In this document: piece after piece, positions 54,581 through 62,112 of the stretch
How positions within the stretch are numbered: the stretch's first letter is position 1
How the letters are laid out: every line of letters starts with the position of its first letter
From: Priestia megaterium NBRC 15308 = ATCC 14581
GTDB taxonomy: Bacteria > Bacillota > Bacilli > Bacillales > Bacillaceae_H
Length of the DNA stretch: 64,000 bases
Assembly: GCF_000832985.1 (NCBI RefSeq)
Contig: NZ_CP009920.1
Span: 4,954,501-5,018,500, forward strand
Reading direction: 5' to 3'
Made by a program: the position numbers and the translations under genes
The notes under the pieces: model-generated
The model's input: only the letters and a program-made list of their open reading frames with translations
Told to the model about the DNA's origin: nothing
Databases searched by the model: none

Positions 54581-54866
54581 CTAAGTGATGGATTCCATTT
54601 TTTCCTCAATCCAATTCATAGCTATTTCTGCATCTTCTTGAGAAATGACTCTTTTTTGGCTTTTATGCTTATATGTTTCATAAGTCCACACCAATATAAT
54701 TTTAACAAACTCAACTGTTTCTAATTTACATACTGGTTCAACCTCATCTTGCTCTTTCTTCTTTTAAGAACTCTTTTAATGCCTCTTCTGACGAAGCAAT
54801 ATCCTGATGAAAAGTCCCAGCTAGAAATTAAAAAACAGGATCTTCTAATTTATTAGAATAACACAT
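54581..54866 (-). pseudogene. CdiI-like immunity relic
   Basis: From ATG 54866 (AAAGGTGATA upstream) the frame reads MCYSNKLEDPVF-stop-FLAGTFHQDI. The FHQD pattern is typical of a contact-dependent-inhibition immunity family (CdiI-like). A second lesion, a frame change near 54770, joins the C-terminal part EFVKIILVWTYETYKHKSQK, which ends at 54581. One nonsense codon plus one frameshift make it dead. Family assignment is tentative. Nothing else was seen in 54297-54580. Confidence 0.6.
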
Positions 54867-54936
54867 ACGATGTATCACCTTTTACTATTAATTTACCGCC
54901 TTTTAACATTTCGAACTTGGGGTATAAATTGTACAT

Positions 54937-55392
54937 TCAACTAAGCGCTGCAGAAAAGGCAGACTTCAGCATAGTATTAAAATCTTCAAAGGTTTCCATA
55001 TGTTCACCTGAAGGTTTGTCTAATTCTACAAAACATTTTTTAGAAACATTATAACAATACCAAGCTATATCTGAATCGCCAAAGAAAATCAGCTTATCTT
55101 CATCCATAATTGACTTCCACGTTTCATTAGCATCTAAAAAACTTTCCACTTCGTTGATGGGCTTAGCTTCCAAGAAGTCTGGGTCCATTCCGTATATTAT
55201 TAGTCCATTAAATTCAATTCCATTAACAGTTTTTAAAAATTCACAGTATTCCTGAGGAAGTACCTCCTCACCAAATTTCCCTTCTACATATTTACAAAAA
55301 CTCGATAACTCTTTTTCACTGCTAGGTAAATTGAGTTTTTTATTCCACTTCTCTTCTAGTTGAGAAATTTGACTAACTTGATCTCTCCACAC
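54937..55392 (-). CDS. YrhA-like SMI1/KNR4 protein
   Basis: A 151-residue protein. EVLPQEYCEFLKTVNGIEFN and FFGDSDIAWYCYNVSKKCFV resemble the YrhA branch of the SMI1/KNR4 family. An immunity role is likely from context. GTG start (55392) with AAGGTGA only 4-5 nt upstream, shorter than ideal. It lies between the CdiI relic and another SUKH gene. Confidence 0.72.
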   Translation of the reverse strand: MWRDQVSQISQLEEKWNKKLNLPSSEKELSSFCKYVEGKFGEEVLPQEYCEFLKTVNGIEFNGLIIYGMDPDFLEAKPINEVESFLDANETWKSIMDEDKLIFFGDSDIAWYCYNVSKKCFVELDKPSGEHMETFEDFNTMLKSAFSAALS

Positions 55393-55537
55393 AAAATCAC
55401 CTTCCCATCTATATTTAATTTATTCCTTACAAATACAGTCCTTATTGTTACTTTAGTTTTTATCACCGATTTACTGGTTTTCATAAATTTTGATTCAGAT
55501 GCTGAGCTATTTTCAAATATACAATTTCTACGTTACA

Positions 55538-55567
55538 AAACTTGAAAAGCATTTAGCCAATCAAGGT
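55538..55567 (-). repeat. Hairpin repeat, copy 2 (diverged)
   Basis: AACTTGAAAAGCATTTAGCC followed by AATCAAGG. Matches the hairpins at 32141-32172 and 56768-56799 in sequence and in position just downstream of an immunity gene on the minus strand. One arm is mutated, so the stem is weaker. Confidence 0.5.
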
Positions 55568-55576
55568 ATAAGTTTT

Positions 55577-56008
55577 TCATATATCTAATAAAGTATTCAC
55601 ACCTACATTATTTACTAATAATTCGGTTAGAGATGGTGCAATTTTCACTGCCTCCTCAATGTCAAAATCCGCGAATCTTGTATAGTATATCCCAAAACCA
55701 TCTTTACCCTGTAGATAGATTAACGCACCACCTCCTTCGTCATCACCAATTGCGATTGAATTCGGGAGATATTTCTGTACTTCATAAGCTTCATTCATTT
55801 CTATGCACCCCGATGCTCCCCAAATTCGAATATACATTTGGTCGCTAACATTAATTTCAATGTCTGAAGCCAGCTGAATTATTTCTATAAATTCTGTAGG
55901 TACATCTATTGTCGAAAAGTCCTGTAGTGCTTTAATTTCTTCTTCTTTCGAAGGAGATTTTTTAGCATCAATTGTGTACATACTACTGATATTATCTAGT
56001 ATATTCAT
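55577..56008 (-). CDS. SMI1/KNR4-like immunity protein of relic toxin
   Basis: A 143-residue SUKH-like protein (IRIWGASGCIEMNEAYEVQK, NSIAIGDDEGGGALIYLQG). Its ATG overlaps the stop codon of the toxin relic upstream (TAATG at 56008), with AAAGG before it, so it was the cognate immunity gene of that toxin tip. It survives although the toxin has decayed. Confidence 0.75.
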   Translation of the reverse strand: MNILDNISSMYTIDAKKSPSKEEEIKALQDFSTIDVPTEFIEIIQLASDIEINVSDQMYIRIWGASGCIEMNEAYEVQKYLPNSIAIGDDEGGGALIYLQGKDGFGIYYTRFADFDIEEAVKIAPSLTELLVNNVGVNTLLDI

Positions 56009-56665
56009 TAATAATCAATCCTTTCATACTTAACACCTAGTTTATTTAGCATCTTGTATTGTTGTTCAAGAACTTGACTAGTAGTATTACGTGAAAAACC
56101 AGCTTTAGTTAAATCGTCCACCATGAATTGTAATTCTTCCTGTAATCCATGATGAGATTGTAATTTCCCACCATTTGGACCATCTCCTTTAGGTTTAGGT
56201 AAGGAATCCTTATGTGTTTTATTAAAATTAACATAATTAATTTCAGCCGTCCCCTTAGAAACAGCCGCCTTACCACCAGGCTTTTCCACCTTCTCCACAG
56301 CTTCTGACTCAACCTTGAAAACACCTTTAACCTTATGTTTGGTTACGGTCTTTTCTGCTTTGTTTACGCGTTTGTTTACGCGAAGTACGTATTCTGCTCC
56401 TTCGCTTCCGTATTTCACCGTTTTCCCTGGCACTCTCGCAAAGCTGCAATACCATTCCTGCTCCAGAAACAGAACGGTCAAAATGAGAGAGTTCATCGCC
56501 AGTAACAGGATCGTACCTACTTCCCATCCACCTTTTACATTGGAAATCAAAGGCACCATATCGAATGCAAAAGAAACAGTTCCTAGACCGTCCTTTTGTT
56601 GCTTTTGGCTTCCGCTTCATATACACTTCTTGCGATTTCAGGCTTTGTATAATTCGGATATATCT
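56008..56665 (-). pseudogene. Decayed toxin cassette (pre-toxin TG + HH tip)
   Basis: Three reading frames in turn show IYPNYTKPEIARSVYEAEAK, then QQKDGLGTVSFAFDMVPLI and SNVKGGWEVGT, then YDPVTGDELSHFDRSVSGA, a pattern of the pre-toxin TG module. The last frame has GKTVKYGSEGAEYVLRVN, a linker EAVEKVEKPGGKAAVSKGT and the tip GPNGGKLQSHHGLQEELQF. At least two frameshifts lie between them, and no LXG domain is left. The linker matches those of the toxin at 58492 and of the next relic. It is followed directly by its immunity gene. Confidence 0.75.
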
Positions 56666-56767
56666 ATAAGAAATACTTATTTAATTTTAATTTCACTATG
56701 TATGGAATTTAAGTAATACAGTTAATCACTATGTCAAAGAAATTAAAAAATTTATAAAAAACAAAAT

Positions 56768-56799
56768 AAACCTTGAAAGGTAATGTAGCCCATCAAGGT
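56768..56799 (-). terminator. Hairpin repeat, copy 3
   Basis: AAACCTTGA and TCAAGG arms, with T's on the minus strand, downstream of the gene at 56820. Near-identical core to 32141-32172. Confidence 0.65.
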
Positions 56800-56819
56800 A
56801 TATGTTTAGAGTAACGTTT

Positions 56820-57158
56820 TTATTTTTTAATATTCCTTTTCCATACACTTTCTCCGTCAGTTAAAAAAACTGCACTTGGCGGATCATCATAAAGTGAAAT
56901 TTCAACTAATGAACCTTTCTTTTGTATTAGCCAATTATATAAACGACTTTCCTCACTAGTAGGATGCGCTAAAATATCATTTACTTGAAATACAGCTGCA
57001 TCATATTCGGTATAATTTACATCGTCGTCATCTAACCTATTATCTGTTTCAAAGACTGTATCTAGTTCACCTACAATCCTTAATCCATTTTCCCATTCTA
57101 GTATCATGTCACTATGTTCATATTTTATTAATGTTCCTATTAAAGAGTCATACCCCAT
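56820..57158 (-). CDS. Putative immunity protein for type 50 toxin tip
   Basis: A 112-residue acidic protein ([39 protein letters not shown]). It lies 23 nt downstream of the Ntox50-like relic, in the place of a cognate immunity gene. Family not recognised. I chose the second Met (57158), 6 nt after GAGG. Cytoplasmic, no membrane helix. Function is inferred from position. Confidence 0.6.
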   Translation of the reverse strand: MGYDSLIGTLIKYEHSDMILEWENGLRIVGELDTVFETDNRLDDDDVNYTEYDAAVFQVNDILAHPTSEESRLYNWLIQKKGSLVEISLYDDPPSAVFLTDGESVWKRNIKK

Positions 57159-57181
57159 ATACATCCTCTTTTCTTTTGTTT

Positions 57182-57660
57182 TTACGGCCTTGATGGTACT
57201 ATACGAGCTCCATCTTTGCCATAATGTATCAATCCATTAGTAGTCTCAAGGTATTCACCAGTATTTCGATCATAGTACTTCCCAATAGTTTTACCAAAGT
57301 CTACTCTTTCTTTTTTACCGTTTGGCAGTAGTTGACCTTTCCCTGCAAACTTATCAAGCAATTCTTGTGCTGTTTTATTATCGCCATAGAAAATACTCTT
57401 GTTTTTTCCATTTGCTATTTCTTGTTTGAAATTTGGCGTATTAGGAATATGCTTTTCTTGAGCACCTGGCTTTACTTTAACTAGGAATCGATTAACTTCT
57501 CTATAAGGTCCGATAGGTACTGAATTCTTTCCCTAAGAAGGTAAATCTTTAACCGTACCCTTGCCACAAAGCTTTTCCACTTTCTCCAACGTTTTCAACT
57601 GGCCTTTTGAAATACGTCTTCGCCACTTCTACTGTCTGAACTACTTTTTCAGCTTAATCG
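57182..57660 (-). pseudogene. Decayed toxin cassette, type 50 (Ntox50-like) tip
   Basis: The minus strand reads VPIGPYREVNRFLVKVKPGA, then QEKHIPNTPNFKQEIANGKN, SIFYGDNKTAQELLDKFAGK and [20 protein letters not shown] to the stop at 57182. This matches the pattern of polymorphic toxin type 50, an RNase-like domain. Upstream is the linker ISKGQLKTLEKVEKLCGKGT, then an in-frame TAG before GKNS. No start, LXG domain or intact frame is left. The linker (57578-57613) is 29/36 identical in DNA to 59137-59172 in the full-length toxin. Confidence 0.78.
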
Positions 57661-57704
57661 GTTAAATTAACATTTTAAGTCTAATATATAGTTTTATTTT
57701 ACAA

Positions 57705-57745
57705 TAAAAAGCACTTGTTGCCTTTAATCGACAATCAAGTGCTTT
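57705..57745 (-). terminator. Terminator of toxin operon 2
   Basis: AAAGCACTTG and CAAGTGCTTT with T's on the minus strand, about 265 nt past the immunity gene at 58010. It separates the live operon from the decayed cassettes. The rest of 57661-58009 shows no supported gene. Confidence 0.75.
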
Positions 57746-58009
57746 AAGTTCATCTGTTTTTAAGTAGCTTAAACTTGTAAGTTTTGTAGTAACAATATAA
57801 CACTTTCTATGTGTCGGGATAATCACTAACTTAAAGCTTACGGGTTTGTACGAGTTCGTTAGTTTTATGTCCATTCCATGTGTCTATATTCATAACCCAG
57901 TAAAATGTCATCTCGCCTAAGCTCGTACTCCGTTTTTCTATTCTATCATTACACACAGTACTCCCTGACGGTACAACCATCATGAGTTTTTACTTTTTAA
58001 CAGCCTATT

Positions 58010-58477
58010 TCAAATTGCAACATCCTGGTAACCTACTTCAGCTACTTTTTCATTTAATAAACGAATCCCTAGCCCATTTTCTATATCCCATGTACAATTA
58101 AATGTAAGTCCAATATCTCGACCGTCAAAAGAACCTACATAGGGAACAACTATTCCATCTAAACTTATCATCTCTGATATTTCATTAGTTGTTTCAACTA
58201 ATGGATAGTTTTCATTTACTTCAATATCATAACCTAGATCCTGACGCTCTTGTTTGTAGTAGTCTAATATGGATTGCAAAAGGCTTTGTTGTAACTGTTC
58301 CCAATTTTGCATAAGTGAAGTATATGCTGCATATTGTTCCTTATCAAACTTACCATCCTCAGCACCTTTTACCATTAGCGCTATCTCAACTTCATGGCCT
58401 AAAAAGACAATGCTAGTATCCTTAGACCAAAGCAAATCATATTCAAGCTCACCAAAAACCGCATCATTTATTTTCAT
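58010..58477 (-). CDS. Immunity protein of LXG toxin 2 (DUF6985/DUF2004-like)
   Basis: A 155-residue acidic protein. INDAVFGELEYDLLWSKDTS and WDIENGLGIRLLNEKVAEVG resemble the DUF6985/DUF2004 type often found beside nuclease toxins. It starts 14 nt after the toxin stop with AAAGGAG upstream, so it is the probable antidote of the WHE-type nuclease tip. Not SUKH, unlike most of the array. The family name is tentative, the pairing is strong. Confidence 0.7.
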   Translation of the reverse strand: MKINDAVFGELEYDLLWSKDTSIVFLGHEVEIALMVKGAEDGKFDKEQYAAYTSLMQNWEQLQQSLLQSILDYYKQERQDLGYDIEVNENYPLVETTNEISEMISLDGIVVPYVGSFDGRDIGLTFNCTWDIENGLGIRLLNEKVAEVGYQDVAI

Positions 58478-58491
58478 CTTATTTCTCCTTT

Positions 58492-60939
58492 TTATTTATT
58501 AGCAAATCCTCCCGGCTTAAACGCTCCTGCATTTATCTCTCCTACTCCACCAAGATGACCAAATCTTTTATTTATCTCTGTCGGTACAAGTTGCATTATT
58601 TTCCCATCATTTAATTCATGCCATGTTAATTTATTTATCTTCCGATAGTTTTCTACTTCTTTGATAGTAACCCTACCTGGTTCCATTCCAAATTGGCGTG
58701 TTAATTCATCTGACTTATTTAACTTATTTGCCAACTGCTGATCTGCTTGAGAAAAATTGTAAGTCCTAGCTTTCCCACCATAATTCCCACTTCCTCCAAG
58801 CATATAGTCAATTTCAATTTGAGCCTTTGATACTGGCGAAAAATCAGGAACTCCATTTTTATATTGGATACCTTCAATACCCGCCTCATCGAATATACGT
58901 TTCAATTTTGGATCTGGTGGTGGTTTAAGTGTACATAAAGATTCTCCTCTGATTCTTTCAAATTCAACCCTTGGATTAACCTGTGCAGGCGTCTGATTAA
59001 CCCTTGATTCATAGGAACTAGCAAATTTCTCTTGCTTGAAGGCTGGCGGAATGTCGGCACTACTATTACCCGTACCCTTAGAAACAGCTTCCTGATCATG
59101 ACCCCCTTCAACATTCTCTTTACTATCAGGCTCTTTCACTTTCTCCAATGCTTTGGACTGACCTTTCGAAACATTCCCCATCTTATACGTCGTTAATCCA
59201 TTTAACGCTTCACCAAAGGTCTTTCCAGGCAAAGCCTCTCCTATCCCTACCAGTTGAGGTTGAGGACGTAAAGTCGGTATCTCAGCATCTAATAAAGGTT
59301 GAAGCTTCTTCTGAACAGGTTCATATACCTTCTTCGACCAATTGCTTGCTGCTTTTGAGCTGACGACATTTCGCATATCGCTTAGTGTTTTGGTCGCTTT
59401 ATGGGCAGGTACACGCGGAACGTTTGTTACTTTTGGAACGGATTTTACGGCTCTTGCGGGTTTCGCTCCTCCAATTACGCTCGCAAACAGAAACATGCTG
59501 TTTTCCCAGTGCTCTTTTGAAAGAGGTTTGTCCGGATTAAGTGCCTGCTGCCCTACATCTAAGAGTCCCATCGTTGCGTGATTGACAAAGTCATACGGTG
59601 AATCAAACGATTTTCCCCCTCGTTCATTCAACACCTCTTTGAAGGAAACAGCGCCATCAAATCCACCCATCGTTACAAAGTTTCCAAAATCATATAAGGA
59701 GTTGAACTGTTTATCTCCTCTCTCCCCCATACCGGCCCAAACGTCTTGTGCTACTCCTTTAGTACCCGTAACTGTGCCTTTTGCTAAAGTTATAGCACCT
59801 TCTCCTACGTCCTTGACTACAGCTTTTATACCGGTTTCTTCTTTTTTAGCTTTAGGATTTTCACAGATTTCTGTAAAGTCAAAGGATTCAGCTGTTTTTT
59901 TAGTCCCAACACTCCTAACCTGACCCTGACGCATCACTGACTGCATAAGCATTCCCTCAACGCCCGTAGCGTTTTGAAGAACCTGTTGAGACGCTAGCAT
60001 GCCTACAGTTGAAGAATCGTTGAGCGCCTGCAGGTATGGACTTTTTTCCAGTTCCGCTAGTTTTTTCATGTTAGCAGGTGCTGTATCCTGCTGAATTTGC
60101 GTTAGCACTTCTCTTATGTAAGGCGAGTTTTTTTCAAGCTTGTGAATTTCTTTTAACTGTTCAGCAGGCGTCATTGCTTGAAGCTGAATCAGTTTTTCAA
60201 GGCCTACTTCCTTTATCACTTTCTCTTGTTTTTCTTTTCTTGTCAAGGTTGTTGGAATGCCTTTTTCAAAAACCGAGACGCCTCCTGAATCGGTCATCGC
60301 TTTTTTCGCCAACGCGCTCAGCTCACTTACATTGCCCGGCTGAATGGAACCATTTTGAAACCCAGCTTTCACTTTAGAAAGCATCGAGTTTAAAGATGTC
60401 AGCTGATCTTGAATGACTGAAAGGCTTTGCGTTTGCTGTTCGTCAAAACGGACTAAATCGTTCATCGTTTTGTCCGCTTTGTTTTTTGCTTGTTCTACTT
60501 CTGTTAAAAAACCTTGGTCGTTAAGCGCTGAAACAGAAGCAAGGTGACTGACTTTTTGAATCGCTGCATTCGCTTGATCGACAAGCGAAACGGTTGTATT
60601 TCTTGTTTGATTTAAATGCGCAGGAATAGTGTCTTGCAGAAACGGCTGCGTAATGTAGCCGTCTTCGCTCGGTTCGAATGAGCGCAGCGCATGTGTGATT
60701 TGAGTTAATCGAGCTTCATAGGAAGTGAGTAATGAATGATACAGCGTTAAAAAAGAAGCATGTCCCGTTTCGTAAAAAGAACGAATCGCTTCTCCTCCTT
60801 TTCCTGTAAACGCATCATCTAAGCTTGAAAATGCCTGAACCTGTGAAATCAGGTTCTGAATTTGCTCTTTTTGACTTTTAATAGAGTCTAAGATAGCTTG
60901 AATATTTTCGTGAAAAGCATCGACATCAAGTGTTTTCAA
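58492..60939 (-). CDS. LXG polymorphic toxin with WHH/WHE-type nuclease tip
   Basis: An 815-residue type VII-secreted toxin. Residues about 1-220 are the LXG domain (TLDVDAFHENIQAILDSIKS, FTGKGGEAIRSFYETGH). A long middle follows. A linker VSKGQSKALEKV (near residue 590) precedes the tip, which ends KLTWHELNDGKIMQLVPTEI and NKRFGHLGGVGEINAGAF, an HNH/endonuclease-VII WHH-type signature in which the second His is Glu. TTG start at 60939 with GGAGG 10 nt upstream. It is preceded by two YwqH/YwqI-like helper genes and followed by its immunity gene. Confidence 0.87.
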   Translation of the reverse strand: MKTLDVDAFHENIQAILDSIKSQKEQIQNLISQVQAFSSLDDAFTGKGGEAIRSFYETGHASFLTLYHSLLTSYEARLTQITHALRSFEPSEDGYITQPFLQDTIPAHLNQTRNTTVSLVDQANAAIQKVSHLASVSALNDQGFLTEVEQAKNKADKTMNDLVRFDEQQTQSLSVIQDQLTSLNSMLSKVKAGFQNGSIQPGNVSELSALAKKAMTDSGGVSVFEKGIPTTLTRKEKQEKVIKEVGLEKLIQLQAMTPAEQLKEIHKLEKNSPYIREVLTQIQQDTAPANMKKLAELEKSPYLQALNDSSTVGMLASQQVLQNATGVEGMLMQSVMRQGQVRSVGTKKTAESFDFTEICENPKAKKEETGIKAVVKDVGEGAITLAKGTVTGTKGVAQDVWAGMGERGDKQFNSLYDFGNFVTMGGFDGAVSFKEVLNERGGKSFDSPYDFVNHATMGLLDVGQQALNPDKPLSKEHWENSMFLFASVIGGAKPARAVKSVPKVTNVPRVPAHKATKTLSDMRNVVSSKAASNWSKKVYEPVQKKLQPLLDAEIPTLRPQPQLVGIGEALPGKTFGEALNGLTTYKMGNVSKGQSKALEKVKEPDSKENVEGGHDQEAVSKGTGNSSADIPPAFKQEKFASSYESRVNQTPAQVNPRVEFERIRGESLCTLKPPPDPKLKRIFDEAGIEGIQYKNGVPDFSPVSKAQIEIDYMLGGSGNYGGKARTYNFSQADQQLANKLNKSDELTRQFGMEPGRVTIKEVENYRKINKLTWHELNDGKIMQLVPTEINKRFGHLGGVGEINAGAFKPGGFANK

Positions 60940-61139
60940 TAACCTGTAACCTCCTAGCTGTATCGATGTAGAAAAACAACAAACGATTAACGAACAATCG
61001 CACGTCATTTTTCTAAACCTAAGCGGACGCTCTTTTTTACAAGGCTTGCATCATCCGCTAAATAAAACCTTTTTATTTGAATGCCAAATCTATGCTGGTT
61101 GAAAGGTTGTTTTTGATAGCTTTATATAAAATATGAACA

Positions 61140-61412
61140 TTATTTAGCAGCGTTTGCAGCTTTTTCATCTGCTTCTTTTATGGACTGCACGGATTTTTTG
61201 GTGGCGTTCAAATCATCGAGGAGCGTTTGCTTGTAGTCCACAATTAACGTTTGCAGCTGCTGGTTCAGCTGGTTTAATTCATCGAGCACCTCTAGTTCTT
61301 GTCCGCTTCCTACGTGAAATGGAAAAAGCGGCTGAAACTGCTGCGCAGCAGCGCTTAGGTCACTAAGCGTTCTATTAATTTCACCATCTATTACTTTAAT
61401 TTCGTCTGCCAT
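61140..61412 (-). CDS. ywqI: YwqI-like LXG helper protein (DUF5344)
   Basis: A 90-residue helical protein (MADEIKVIDGEINRTLSDLS, QLNQQLQTLIVDYKQTL) like B. subtilis YwqI. These small alpha-helical WXG100-like proteins pair with LXG domains and are needed for export by the type VII system. Six nucleotides separate it from the gene upstream, and it lies 200 nt before the toxin. AAGGTGTGATG precedes the ATG. Cytoplasmic until export. Confidence 0.82.
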   Translation of the reverse strand: MADEIKVIDGEINRTLSDLSAAAQQFQPLFPFHVGSGQELEVLDELNQLNQQLQTLIVDYKQTLLDDLNATKKSVQSIKEADEKAANAAK

Positions 61413-61418
61413 ATTGCA

Positions 61419-61772
61419 TCACACCTTATCTTTTGCTTCGTCTTCTTGCATTTTAATGGCCCGTTCCATCCCTTGTATATCTGATTGAAGCGCCGTAATT
61501 TTTGCATCAATTGTCGTAAGGGCATCCGTCAGCTGACGGGTCAGCAAATCATCGTATTCGTCTAACATAGCGGTGCGGATGTCTTCAAACCCAACAGCAA
61601 GGCTGCCTGACCAAGTGGCGGAAGTAAGCTCTGATTCTTTTACCTTTTCCTTTGCACGTTCAAGCTCTCCTTTGACTTCCGTTAACGTGTTTTTACTAGT
61701 CGTAAGCTGCTGGATATCTTCATGTGCCTGCTTCACTTGGGTATACAGATGAGCAACAAACATCTCATTCAT
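61419..61772 (-). CDS. ywqH: YwqH-like LXG helper protein (DUF5082)
   Basis: A 117-residue coiled-coil protein (AHEDIQQLTTSKNTLTEVKG, TWSGSLAVGFEDIRTAMLDE) like B. subtilis YwqH. The TWSGSLAVGF stretch holds a WSG/WxG-like turn between two helices. Together with the YwqI-like protein it should form a heterocomplex with the LXG toxin for type VII export. AGGAAGTG lies before the ATG. First gene of toxin operon 2. Confidence 0.82.
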   Translation of the reverse strand: MNEMFVAHLYTQVKQAHEDIQQLTTSKNTLTEVKGELERAKEKVKESELTSATWSGSLAVGFEDIRTAMLDEYDDLLTRQLTDALTTIDAKITALQSDIQGMERAIKMQEDEAKDKV

Positions 61773-62112
61773 ATGATGACACTTCCTTTATATCTATCTC
61801 TTGGATCTTCTAACAGTAATTCCCTTTTATAGCTTATCAAATAAATAAAGAAAGAGAGCACATCGGCACGTTTTCTTATATTTTTTGGGAATAATGCAGG
61901 TTTTTAGTTCACTACCTACTCTTCAGGATAAAATAACCAAAACTATCTTACCATTGACAATTTATCAAGATTTTTGGACTACTTCGCTTGTTATTTCCGC
62001 GCCACTAAAAGGCCTTTTTACACAATTTTTTTGTTAAAACGCATTCATTCTTTCTATTTCCAAATATTTAAACATGCGCTAGTATATACATAATATAAAG
62101 AGGAGGTTGAGT
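61773..62112. other. Divergent promoter region
   Basis: About 340 bp between toxin operon 2 (leftward) and the membrane protein gene (rightward). AT-rich, with no clear consensus promoter and no gene seen. GCTATAAAAGGG (near 61840, minus) may be a -10 region for the toxin operon. Confidence 0.4.

Noticed and set aside
57662..57970. Short minus-strand frames between the type 50 relic and the immunity gene at 58010
   Set aside because: They overlap a clear terminator or lack a start site; no family resemblance.
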